Of a stretch of DNA of 55,846 nt, positions 35,916 through 43,626 are shown one piece after another; position 1 is the stretch's first letter, and each line of letters starts with the position of its first letter. This DNA is from Phyllobacterium chamaecytisi (GTDB taxonomy: Bacteria; Pseudomonadota; Alphaproteobacteria; Rhizobiales; Rhizobiaceae), in NCBI RefSeq assembly GCF_020164455.1, contig NZ_JAIQWW010000029.1:1-55846 (forward strand). Reading direction: 5' to 3'. Below the pieces are notes generated by a model, which did no database searches, had not been told where the DNA came from, and was given only the letters and a program-made list of their open reading frames with translations. Position numbers and translations under genes: made by a program.

Positions 35916-36710
35916 ATGGGAATTCATCGTCGTCAATGGATTAAAATGACTGTCGCCGCACTTGCGGTCGCATGGCTTGGTATAATTCCGCTGGCAGGCT
36001 CTGCACAAGCTGCAGAAAAGGTAACCGTTTTCGCAGCGGCTAGTCTCAAGAACGCACTCGACGACATAACAGCCGCGTGGCAGAAGGAATCCGGCAACGA
36101 GGCTACAATCTCCTACGCAGCGAGTTCGGCTCTGGCAAAGCAGATCGAGTCCGGTGCGCCCGCCGATATTTTCATCTCGGCTGATCTCGACTGGATGGAC
36201 TATGTTGCAAAGAAGAACCTGATTAAGGCCGACACGCGCAAAAATCTATTGGGTAATCGCATCGTTCTGGTGGCATCGAAAGACAAGGCAGAGCCCGTCG
36301 AAATTAAAAAGGGTTTTGACCTCGCTAAACTTTTGGGCGAGGGCCGTCTCGCCATGGGTGCTGTGGATTCGGTTCCGGCAGGCAAGTATGGCAAGGCCGC
36401 TCTTGAATCCCTCGGTGTGTGGTCGTCAGTGGAAGGCAAGGTTGCTGGCGCGGAGAGCGTGCGCGCTGCATTGTTGCTGGTGTCGCGTGGCGAAGCACCC
36501 TACGGCATCGTCTATCAGACCGATGCGGCCGCTGACAAAGAAGTCAAGATCGTAGGTACGTTTCCCGAGGACAGCCATCCTCCGATCATTTATCCGATCG
36601 CAATTCTGAACGACAGCAAGAATGCTGATGCGGTGTCGCTGTTTGATTACATCAAATCAGAAAAAGCTGTGCCATTCTTTGAGAAGCAGGGATTCACCGT
36701 ACTCAACTAA
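35916..36710 (+). CDS. modA: Molybdate ABC transporter substrate-binding protein
   Basis: 264 aa; the ATG at 35916 has CGGAGGT upstream, so earlier in-frame starts are rejected. A Sec signal peptide ends near SAQAAEK. The mature start VTVFAAASLKNALDDI and SYAASSALAKQIESGAPADI contain the conserved serines that bind the oxyanion; FISADLDWMDYV and AILNDSKNADAV complete the ModA pattern. Delivers molybdate or tungstate to ModB. The permease gene follows after 75 bases containing a strong hairpin. Confidence 0.96.
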   Translation: MGIHRRQWIKMTVAALAVAWLGIIPLAGSAQAAEKVTVFAAASLKNALDDITAAWQKESGNEATISYAASSALAKQIESGAPADIFISADLDWMDYVAKKNLIKADTRKNLLGNRIVLVASKDKAEPVEIKKGFDLAKLLGEGRLAMGAVDSVPAGKYGKAALESLGVWSSVEGKVAGAESVRAALLLVSRGEAPYGIVYQTDAAADKEVKIVGTFPEDSHPPIIYPIAILNDSKNADAVSLFDYIKSEKAVPFFEKQGFTVLN

Positions 36711-36719
36711 AATCCCGCT

Positions 36720-36747
36720 GGCTCCCGCTTCTAGCACTGCGGGAGCC
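36720..36747 (+). promoter_or_regulatory. Hairpin between modA and modB
   Basis: A perfect 9-bp stem (GGCTCCCGC with GCGGGAGCC) and 10-base loop with no T-tract. It may stabilise the modA message or reduce read-through into modBC, giving more binding protein than permease. Confidence 0.55.
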
Positions 36748-36785
36748 TCGCAAGAGCACACCACCGGGCAAGGGGGCTGACATTT

Positions 36786-37487
36786 TTGGACTGGTTCTCA
36801 CTGAGCAATGAAGAATGGACAGCAGTTCACCTTACTCTTCGAATTGCGTTCGTCGCGATGCTCGCCAGCCTCCCTCTCGGCATTCTCGTCGGTCTGTTGC
36901 TCGCGCGAGGGAAATTCTGGGGCAAATCCATCCTCAATGGCCTCGTCCATCTTCCTTTGATTCTTCCTCCCGTCGTCACCGGCTTTATTCTTCTCATACT
37001 CTTTGGTCGACGTGGCCCGATCGGAGCCTTTCTGGCCGAACATTTTGGTATTGTACTATCGTTCCGCTGGACGGGTGCAGCATTGGCCTGCGGGGTGATG
37101 GGTTTCCCATTGATGGTTCGCAGCATCCGGCTATCCATAGAAGCAGTTGACCGCAAGCTTGAAGATGCCGCCGGTACGCTTGGTGCCAGTCCGCTATGGG
37201 TATTCGCGACGGTCACTTTACCGCTCATCCTGCCAGGCATCATCGCCGGCATGATTCTTTCGTTTGCCAAGGCAATGGGCGAATTTGGTGCGACGATAAC
37301 GTTCGTTTCCAATATTCCCGGAGAAACACAGACGCTTTCGGCTGCAATTTACACCTTCACACAGGTGCCGGGCGGTGACGCAGGTGCCTTCCGCCTGACC
37401 ATAATATCAGTCATCATCTCCATGGCCGCTTTGATGGCTTCCGAATTCATGGGCTACCTGATCGGCCGCAGGGTAGACATCGAATGA
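36786..37487 (+). CDS. modB: Molybdate ABC transporter permease
   Basis: 233 aa from a TTG start at 36786 with GGGGG about 10 bases upstream. Five or six membrane helices; PLILPPVVTGFILLILFGRR and the ATPase-contacting loop KLEDAAGTLGASPLWVF are typical of ModB, as is FAKAMGEFGATITFVSNIPG. The stop overlaps the modC start (ATGA), so the two are made in step. Confidence 0.95.
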   Translation: MDWFSLSNEEWTAVHLTLRIAFVAMLASLPLGILVGLLLARGKFWGKSILNGLVHLPLILPPVVTGFILLILFGRRGPIGAFLAEHFGIVLSFRWTGAALACGVMGFPLMVRSIRLSIEAVDRKLEDAAGTLGASPLWVFATVTLPLILPGIIAGMILSFAKAMGEFGATITFVSNIPGETQTLSAAIYTFTQVPGGDAGAFRLTIISVIISMAALMASEFMGYLIGRRVDIE

Positions 37488-38557
37488 CCCTGGCTTTTGA
37501 AGCAAAACACACGCTTGGAAAATTCGTACTTGACGCCGCCTTCACGTCCGATCGCGGCGTCACGGCGTTGTTTGGACATTCTGGTTCCGGAAAAACATCG
37601 ATCATCCGCATCATCGCGGGACTTTCGCGACCGGATCAAGGCCGGCTCGTCTTTGACAGTGACGTACTGGTTGATACGAGGAAGGGAATATTCGTTCCCA
37701 AGCACAAACGCCGTTTCGGGTACGTATTTCAGGAAGGCCGGCTTTTTCCTCACCTGACGGTGCAGCAAAATCTCAACTACGGCCGCTGGTTTACTCCGAA
37801 ATCACGACGCTCGGACGATTTGTCGAAGATTGTCGACCTTCTTGGTATAGGCGCTATTTTGGACAGGCATCCGGGCAAACTGTCAGGCGGAGAAAAGCAG
37901 CGTGTCGCGATCGGCCGTGCCTTGTTGTCGTCGCCACGTATGCTCCTTATGGACGAGCCGCTAGCGGCACTCGACGATACGAGAAAGATCGAAATCCTTC
38001 CCTATCTTGAAGCTCTGCGCGATGAAATGAATATCCCGATCATTTATGTGAGCCACTCGGTGTCAGAAGTGGCACGTCTTGCCGATCGTGTCATTGTTAT
38101 GAGCGAAGGCAAGGTGGCAATGGGCGGCACCGCAGCCGATGTCTTGAGCCAAACCTCAATTTCAATCGCAACCGATCGCCGCGAAGCAGGTTCATTGGTG
38201 GAGGGGAAGGTCGTAAATTACGACCCAAAGCACAAGCTGACGACCATCGGGTTCCAAACATCCAAAATTTATGTTTCAGGAACGGAGGTTGCGGTAGGAA
38301 AGGGCGTTCGCGTTCACATCCTTGCCAAGGATGTGATGCTTTCGACGATTCGACCTGAACAGCTAAGTGCGCTCAATATTCTCGAAGGGACCGTAAGCGC
38401 GATCACCTTCGAGTCGGGCATAGCCGATGTTCAAGTCGATTGCGAGGGAACGATAATCTTGGCACGCATTACTGAGTTATCCTGCGGAAGGCTTGGTCTG
38501 CGGCCGGGCGTGCTGGTCTTTGCGATTATCAAGACCGTTGCTTTGGAGCCTCACTAA
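37484..38557 (+). CDS. modC: Molybdate ABC transporter ATP-binding protein
   Basis: 357 aa. Walker A GHSGSGKTS, Q-loop YVFQEGRLFPH, signature LSGGEKQRVAIGRALL, Walker B MLLMDEPLAALDD and switch YVSHSVSEV. Residues about 290-355 form the Mop/TOBE domain (LNILEGTVSAITFESG) that can bind molybdate and feed back on transport. Its 3' end overlaps the convergent ModE-like gene by 29 bases. Confidence 0.96.
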   Translation: MTLAFEAKHTLGKFVLDAAFTSDRGVTALFGHSGSGKTSIIRIIAGLSRPDQGRLVFDSDVLVDTRKGIFVPKHKRRFGYVFQEGRLFPHLTVQQNLNYGRWFTPKSRRSDDLSKIVDLLGIGAILDRHPGKLSGGEKQRVAIGRALLSSPRMLLMDEPLAALDDTRKIEILPYLEALRDEMNIPIIYVSHSVSEVARLADRVIVMSEGKVAMGGTAADVLSQTSISIATDRREAGSLVEGKVVNYDPKHKLTTIGFQTSKIYVSGTEVAVGKGVRVHILAKDVMLSTIRPEQLSALNILEGTVSAITFESGIADVQVDCEGTIILARITELSCGRLGLRPGVLVFAIIKTVALEPH

Positions 38558-38942
38558 TATCGGCCTCGGATACCGAGGACCCGCTTTGGCTACGATTGGC
38601 ATCAAGCCAAGCAATATCTGACGCAACTGCAGTTTCGATTTTCTTTTCCATGGTGCGAAAGCGGCTGAGCAATTTCTCGCCGAATTCTGTGACCACCGCG
38701 CCGCCGCCTTGTTTGCCACCGCGCTGAGAATCCACCACCGGCTGGGAGAACATGGCGTTCATCGCGCTGACCAGAAGCCAGGCGCGGCGGTATGACATAT
38801 CCATGGCGCGACCAGCGGCTGAAATAGAGCCCGTTTCACGAATGTGCTCGAGCAATTGCATCTTTCCACGACCGATTTTCTCATTGTCCGGAAAATCGAT
38901 ACGCAAAACTGTTTTCAAATTTTTACTTGAAGATCGACCCAT
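38529..38942 (-). CDS. Short ModE-like regulator lacking molybdate-binding domains
   Basis: 137 aa from the ATG at 38942 (an ATG at 38972 adds 10 residues; no clear ribosome site for either). It has only the ModE N-terminal winged helix: IGRGKMQLLEHIRETGSISAAG, MDMSYRRAWLLVSAMNAMF and the GGKQGGGAVVTEFGEKLL wing, then a coiled C-terminus (RFRTMEKKIE). Full ModE adds a paired Mop domain that senses molybdate; that part is absent. It is convergent with modC and is the probable binder of the boxes before modA, but how it senses the metal is open. Confidence 0.9.
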   Translation of the reverse strand: MGRSSSKNLKTVLRIDFPDNEKIGRGKMQLLEHIRETGSISAAGRAMDMSYRRAWLLVSAMNAMFSQPVVDSQRGGKQGGGAVVTEFGEKLLSRFRTMEKKIETAVASDIAWLDANRSQSGSSVSEADISEAPKQRS

Positions 38943-39127
38943 CGTCGTGACCGCACCGTTGGACTGTCGCATTTATCTATAGCAATGCGCACAGTGATGT
39001 ACACGGCCATCTCGACTTTATGCCTTCTCTTGGTGGCAGGTTGTAATTTCTAGACGCGATGGTGATAACGTGGATTTTTGATTTGCCGAAAAAACAAGTT
39101 GCCAAGGTCAGCCAAGGAGAAGACTCG

Positions 39128-39769
39128 ATGCAGAATTTTCACGGCCTTATCGTTCCCGAGAACCTCGCTGAAGCGGCGTCACCCGAGACAACAGCTCTTA
39201 TTGTCTACGACATGCAGATTGGCATACTGCGCCAATTGGCGGATGGTCCACGGGTCTTGGAACGCGTGGTGCAGGTTCTGAAAGCTGCCCGTTTGCAAGG
39301 GATACGCATATTTTTTATGCGCCACATGTCCATGCCGAAACGGATGGCTGGCGTTTTCCAGGTCCGGCAAATGATGGCTTGGCAACGTAAAACATCGGCG
39401 GACGACGTGGAACCATGGTTTCTGCGCGATAGCCCGGGCTTCGCGCTTGCCCCGGAACTCGAAGTTAGCGATGACGAAGTGATTTTTGACAAAATCACAT
39501 TCTCGGCCTTTGAGGGTACGCCTCTGGCAATTGCCATGCGTGATTGTGGGTTGAAGAGTTTTGTTGTCTGTGGTGTTGCCACTGAAATTGGGATTGAACC
39601 CACCGTGGGCCATGGTGCTGACCTTGGATTTATTCCGATCGTGGTGACCGATGCTTGTGGCGGTGGTGACGCGGAAGCGGCCGACCACGCGATTGAAGGC
39701 ATGAGGTACAAGGGCGATGCAATGTTTTGCACGATTGAGGAATTGTCGACAGTCTGGGCTAGTAGCTAA
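39128..39769 (+). CDS. Isochorismatase-family cysteine hydrolase
   Basis: 213 aa; the ATG at 39128 follows AAGGAGA and is preferred to the start at 39059. The catalytic triad of the family is present: Asp28 in IVYDMQ, Lys in IFDKITFSAFEG and Cys in FVVCGVATEIG. Enzymes of this family hydrolyse amides or enol ethers (for example nicotinamide, N-carbamoyl compounds or isochorismate); this branch is unassigned. Monocistronic and followed by a hairpin. Confidence 0.9.
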   Translation: MQNFHGLIVPENLAEAASPETTALIVYDMQIGILRQLADGPRVLERVVQVLKAARLQGIRIFFMRHMSMPKRMAGVFQVRQMMAWQRKTSADDVEPWFLRDSPGFALAPELEVSDDEVIFDKITFSAFEGTPLAIAMRDCGLKSFVVCGVATEIGIEPTVGHGADLGFIPIVVTDACGGGDAEAADHAIEGMRYKGDAMFCTIEELSTVWASS

Positions 39770-39833
39770 GCTGTGGAACGGTGGTGGGGGTGTTTCCCAT
39801 ATGCAAAAACCACAAGCGGTTTTGATAAAAGAG

Positions 39834-39867
39834 ACTGAGCGATATCGAACTCTCGGTATCGCTCAGT
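39834..39867 (+). terminator. Hairpin downstream of the isochorismatase-family gene
   Basis: Arms ACTGAGCGATATCGA and TCGGTATCGCTCAGT pair at 14 of 15 positions around loop ACTC. No T-run follows, so it may be a rho-assisted terminator or a protective 3' structure. Confidence 0.5.
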
Positions 39868-40048
39868 GATTTGGCGGGCCCCTATCCTATTGCGCGGGTT
39901 ATCCCCAACGCAATAACTCTGCCCGGCATGTCAGGTAACTAATTGAAGTGTAACGATAAAAATCCAACGTTTTGCTCGCCTTCTCGACGAGAACTCAACG
40001 GTATCGCTCGACGCAAATCCATCGGTCCCGCTCGATTTGGGATCTGGA
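39868..40048. other. Empty stretch at the start of the accessory region
   Basis: With the hairpins, 39770-40097 has about 330 bases without a gene. Short frames occur on the plus strand but have no ribosome site and run through the minus-strand terminator. Nothing else is recognised. Confidence 0.45.
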
Positions 40049-40074
40049 CAAAAAAATACCCGGTCGAAACCGGG
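40049..40074 (-). terminator. Intrinsic terminator on the minus strand
   Basis: Read on the minus strand: stem CCCGGT with ACCGGG around a TTCG tetraloop, followed by TATTTTTTT. A textbook terminator for the minus-strand genes above it, and the end of the DMSP-lyase-like transcription unit together with the remnant at 40098. Confidence 0.8.
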
Positions 40075-40097
40075 CTGTATTGCTTAGCCTTAATTGC

Positions 40098-40427
40098 TCA
40101 AATGGGCGGAAGGGTTGCGCGACGGTAAAATCTCCCGCTAATTTTTTCGCGGTCGAATGCTAGCGGTACGTTGGCAGATTCCAGCTGTTTCTTCAGGACG
40201 TTGAAGTGTACGCCCGTTTCTTGCGCGAGCTTCATCAGTGAGACGTAGGTGGCTTTGAAAATCTCAATGTCATCTTGGTCGACAACCGTCTGGGGGCATC
40301 GGTTAATGGGGTTCGTATCAGTTCTGGATGGCACAACGCTATTTTCGAGCAGCGCCATCAGCACACCAGTGGACACACCCAACAGCTTTTCCGTTTGGGT
40401 CGAAGACGCGCAAGTTGGATAATAACG
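40098..40427 (-). pseudogene. C-terminal remnant of a helix-turn-helix/TniQ-like protein
   Basis: About 110 codons are open after a stop at 40428-40430. The peptide has two HTH-like units: EKLLGVSTGVLMALLENSV, and ATYVSLMKLAQETGVHFN followed by a long helix, ending DREKISGRFYRR. This arrangement is like the C-terminal part of transposon-associated TniQ-type or integrase-associated proteins, where F-Y-R-R endings are common (inference). There is no good start codon in the open part, so it is probably the end of a broken gene. An intrinsic terminator follows. Confidence 0.5.
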
Positions 40428-40490
40428 CTATCTAATGGCGTTGTGTACATCCATGACAGGATCTTCAGCACGTATCGACACCGCGTCCTG

Positions 40491-41105
40491 TTAAGACGGC
40501 GCGATGATCTTCGACTTTGCGGCGAGATCGCCCCCGCGCCACACATACAAGGCCACCAAAGGCTTGGAACTGGTGCGCATGGCATGAGGCATCCATGAGG
40601 GATGGTGGATGATGGTCCCTGGTGGCTGGCTGGTGAACGGTTCATCGCCGCGCATCCAAGCAGCAGCGCCACCAAGGCACACGTATATTTCTTCTGCCTC
40701 GTGGGCATGGGCCGGGTAAAGCAGCTCCGGGCCGAGTAGAAGAATGCCACACGCAATCTTGGTACTTGCGATGGGTCCTCGCAGCCCGATCAACTCCGTC
40801 CAACCGTAACGGTTGAGAAATTCGGGACCAAAATCCTCAGCTTTGTAGGTTTGCCGCCATTCCAATTTTGGGGCCGCACGGCTGATCTCTTTCAGCAAGG
40901 GTGCCAGAATAGGCGAAGTTCTATCGGCGAGTTCATCGAGCCAAGCGAGTACTGGCAGCTGCTGAGGCGTCCCGCGACGCGTTGCGTTCAGAGCAGGCCA
41001 ATCATTCAGGAACCGTTCTGGCACTGCCATCGCCATGAGCAGGTCTAGAACCAACCGCGCCAACCGCTCTGAAACTTCTGCTCCGGCCCGATTTAACTCA
41101 GCCAC
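40491..41105 (-). CDS. DMSP lyase-like cupin (DddQ type)
   Basis: 204 aa from a GTG start; AGGAGGT lies about 6 bases upstream. The cupin core holds Y130, H133, H135, E139 and Y141 in LLYPAHAHEAEEIYV and H174 in WMPHAMRT, the order and near-identical spacing of the metal ligands and catalytic tyrosines of DddQ. Upstream, WRQTYKAEDFGPEFLNRYGW is also DddQ-like. DddQ cleaves dimethylsulfoniopropionate to dimethylsulfide and acrylate in marine bacteria; relatives in soil bacteria have no proven substrate, so the activity here is a prediction. It is the third gene of an operon with two small proteins and is opposed by a LysR gene. Confidence 0.8.
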   Translation of the reverse strand: MAELNRAGAEVSERLARLVLDLLMAMAVPERFLNDWPALNATRRGTPQQLPVLAWLDELADRTSPILAPLLKEISRAAPKLEWRQTYKAEDFGPEFLNRYGWTELIGLRGPIASTKIACGILLLGPELLYPAHAHEAEEIYVCLGGAAAWMRGDEPFTSQPPGTIIHHPSWMPHAMRTSSKPLVALYVWRGGDLAAKSKIIAPS

Positions 41106-41187
41106 TCGCTCTACCTCCTAACCACGCTCGCTCGATCACCACGTGTGAATGTTCGGTCGAACTGAGCCAAAAGCCGCATAGCATTGA

Positions 41188-41373
41188 TTATGATGACGTG
41201 GTCTCCTGCTCGCGTGCGCGATACAAGGCATCGATCGCCGTCTGTATCTCCACCACGTTCTTCAACGGACCCGGGTTTGCCCCGTTTTGGGCAATCTGCA
41301 GAATTTCCTGCCGACGGGACGAAATGAGTTCCTTTATCGCCGCATCGATTTCGTGGACGTGTTGTGCTGCCAT
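41188..41373 (-). CDS. Small conserved helical protein
   Basis: 61 aa; the ATG at 41373 has GGAGG 7 bases upstream, strong evidence that it is translated. The sequence is helical and polar (HEIDAAIKELISSRRQEIL, NVVEIQTAIDALYRAREQE), with a central NGANPGPLKN loop; it could be a two-helix dimer. Family unknown. It overlaps the end of the DUF1127-like gene by 40 bases and lies 82 bases before the DMSP lyase-like gene. Confidence 0.7.
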   Translation of the reverse strand: MAAQHVHEIDAAIKELISSRRQEILQIAQNGANPGPLKNVVEIQTAIDALYRAREQETTSS

Positions 41374-41639
41374 GATCGGCCTCCAGGGCTTGTCAGTGTG
41401 GTATGCCGCTCAATTGCGGTGCGCGCATTGGGGATACACTGCGGGACTGACGAATGCCACCAGAGCGGCATCCTAAAATCGCTGCGGACGAGCCGAAGTG
41501 CATCCTCCCTGGTGATGCCGGCATCGATGAGCAGTCGATCGCTTGGCTTGCTCAAGATTTCCAGCAACAACCGCCGTTCATGTCTGGCGACCCGCCACAC
41601 TCTGAAGAATTGTATCACGCGATGTCGGACGTTGTGCAT
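41334..41639 (-). CDS. DUF1127-like small protein
   Basis: 101 aa from the ATG at 41639, with AGGAG 7 bases upstream. The core, EILSKPSDRLLIDAGITRED, matches the DUF1127 pattern of (L/I)-x(2)-L-(S/P)-D-(R/K)-x-L-x-D-(I/A)-G-(L/I)-(T/S)-R; DUF1127 proteins in alphaproteobacteria are small, Arg-rich and can affect phosphate uptake and RNA turnover. The N-terminus is strongly basic (RHRVIQFFRVWRVARHERR). The C-terminal 45 residues are not part of the family and overlap the next gene. First gene of the operon. Confidence 0.65.
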   Translation of the reverse strand: MHNVRHRVIQFFRVWRVARHERRLLLEILSKPSDRLLIDAGITREDALRLVRSDFRMPLWWHSSVPQCIPNARTAIERHTTLTSPGGRSWQHNTSTKSMRR

Positions 41640-41741
41640 TTGGCGCTCCTGGACCGAGACACAGGATTCGCTACAGCTTGACATTTAACAAACGAATAGA
41701 AATCATGGCTACCATCTGAAATTTTTATCGAAAGCATCGTT

Positions 41742-42614
41742 GTGAATCTGCCATTGGACAGTGAACTGCTGCGTACATTTGTGGCCGTGGCTGCGGCCCG
41801 GAATGTCACCCGCGCTGCAGAACAAGTCGGCAGAACACAATCCGCGGTCAGCATTCAGATCAAGAAGCTCGAAGAGACCTTGGGTGAGAGCCTTTTCGAG
41901 CGAGGTTCACGCGGCGTGGCATTGACTCCGCAAGGAAAGCTCCTGCTCATCAGCGCCAACAGGATCATAGGGTTGCTGGACGAGGCGGCCGCCGCGATAA
42001 GGGCGAAACCGCTCGGCGGTCCCGTGCGGATCGGTATTCCGGAAGAGTATGGCTACACTGTACTGCCGCGCGCGTTGGCAGCCTTTGCCAGCCAGCATCC
42101 GCATGTCGAAGTGACTGTGAAATGTGGATATTCGGCCGCACAGTTGGCGGCCATCGACGCCGACGAACTCGACCTCGCGGTGATTTTCGATCAAGACCAG
42201 CCGACGACCGGGGAGGTGCTTTTTGTTGATCCGACGGTTTGGGTCACCTCGGAGGTGCACTGCGTTCATGAAAATGACGTCGTCCCGGTTGCGATCTATG
42301 AGCGTTCCAGCTGGTGCAAGAAATTCGCTGTCGGATCCTTGGACAAAGCCAAAATCAACTATCGCGTGGCCTATAGTTGCGACACGAGCGGCGGACTCAA
42401 GATTGCGGCCGTATCGGGACTGGCGATCGCTCCGCTTGCCAGCAGCAATATTCCGGCAGGTTGCCGCGCCCTGACGGAAGCAGACGGCTTTCCCCAGATT
42501 GATTGCTCGAATGTGGTGCTCAGACGCAATCCTCGCATAAAAAGCGCCGCTATTGATGGTATGGCCACGATGATCAGGGACGCGTTTCGACCCATCAGCG
42601 CAGCGCTGTCGTGA
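41742..42614 (+). CDS. LysR-family transcriptional regulator
   Basis: 290 aa from a GTG start. The N-terminal winged helix is ELLRTFVAVAAARNVTRAAE with QVGRTQSAVSIQIKKLEETL as recognition helix; the rest is the two-lobed effector domain (RIGIPEEYGYTVLPRALAAF). It is divergent from the three-gene DMSP-lyase-like operon across about 100 bases, the standard arrangement for a LysR regulator and its target. The ligand is unknown. Confidence 0.92.
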   Translation: MNLPLDSELLRTFVAVAAARNVTRAAEQVGRTQSAVSIQIKKLEETLGESLFERGSRGVALTPQGKLLLISANRIIGLLDEAAAAIRAKPLGGPVRIGIPEEYGYTVLPRALAAFASQHPHVEVTVKCGYSAAQLAAIDADELDLAVIFDQDQPTTGEVLFVDPTVWVTSEVHCVHENDVVPVAIYERSSWCKKFAVGSLDKAKINYRVAYSCDTSGGLKIAAVSGLAIAPLASSNIPAGCRALTEADGFPQIDCSNVVLRRNPRIKSAAIDGMATMIRDAFRPISAALS

Positions 42615-42911
42615 CTGCGAAGGGGACCAAGTCTGATCGTCTGCACCTAAATCCCGGAATTAGGTAGCAAAAACCACCAGATTTGAAATCCTGCATACCG
42701 TAGCCTTGATCCAGAAGATCAGGAGATATTTCTTCGTGAGAAAGCACACGACACCAGTGAAGAACGCTCGATCCAGGTAACCGAGTTATTGATTTGATTG
42801 CCAGCATCGCAGACCTAAATTGACGTTCGGTTCACAGAATCCGTCACCTATTGCGACGGGGTTTCCGTCGCATCTACTAGGCGAGGTCGCAATTCAAAGC
42901 GCTCGGCCGTG

Positions 42912-43406
42912 CTATTTTTGCCTACTCTTCATGTCGCCGAACACCTTCTTGATGTCAGCCATTTGTTCATCCGCCAATTTGTCGACACCCTCGGAGATGA
43001 ATCTGGTAACATCCAGATTGAGCTTCACCCTGAATCTGATACCGGATTCCTTGAAGGCATCTTGGCCACAATCGGCGTTGAGGGCTGCCACCGAACTGTA
43101 GGCAGGACCGATAGATTCAACATAAGAAGCAGTGGCGACGGTGACATCAGCCTGTCTGCTTGCCAAATCGATGTTCATCTTTCCGATCCTGCTGGAATAA
43201 CGTGCCGATGCCATAAGTTGGGTTGCCCGATCCAAGGAAAACTTGGCCCGTTTATATTCCTTGATCGCGCTGTCAAGCCTCTTGATGAGGTCGCTGCAGA
43301 CAGGCGCAGCCGTCGGCGCGCTCGGATCAGTGCTTTGAGCCAGCGCACTCGACAACGTTGAAACAAGCGACATCGTCAAAACGACGGCAGGGCTGAGTTT
43401 CCTCAT
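42912..43406 (-). CDS. Exported helical protein of unknown function
   Basis: 164 aa with a Sec signal peptide (cleavage near SALAQ); AAGGAAAGG before the ATG supports the start. The mature protein is mainly helical (AIKEYKRAKFSLDRATQLM), has two cysteines (PVCSDL and ADCGQD) and ends in KKVFGDMKSRQK. Not recognised. It is the last gene before the decayed efflux-pump region and is transcribed away from it. Confidence 0.75.
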   Translation of the reverse strand: MRKLSPAVVLTMSLVSTLSSALAQSTDPSAPTAAPVCSDLIKRLDSAIKEYKRAKFSLDRATQLMASARYSSRIGKMNIDLASRQADVTVATASYVESIGPAYSSVAALNADCGQDAFKESGIRFRVKLNLDVTRFISEGVDKLADEQMADIKKVFGDMKSRQK

Positions 43407-43626
43407 TCAACCTTTCCTTAGCTGCGCGAGCAATGCATATGATAGCATCATTGATCCGGAACCCAAGATGGGTAACGACAGGCAAGCTTTACGCCTGTCC
43501 TTGTTCATTGGGGAGATGTTCAACGGAGGAAGAACCGTTCGCTACAGGGAAAACCCGCTGGGGACCAATTGTGCGTCTTCAATCATTCTGGCCAGTTCGC
43601 CGCTCGCATATGCTTCGTGATCATAA

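Noticed and set aside
43466..43618. About 50 open codons ahead of the pump remnant
   Set aside because: Ends at a stop before the CusA-like frame and does not resemble CusA or any family I recognise; not enough to call a gene or remnant.
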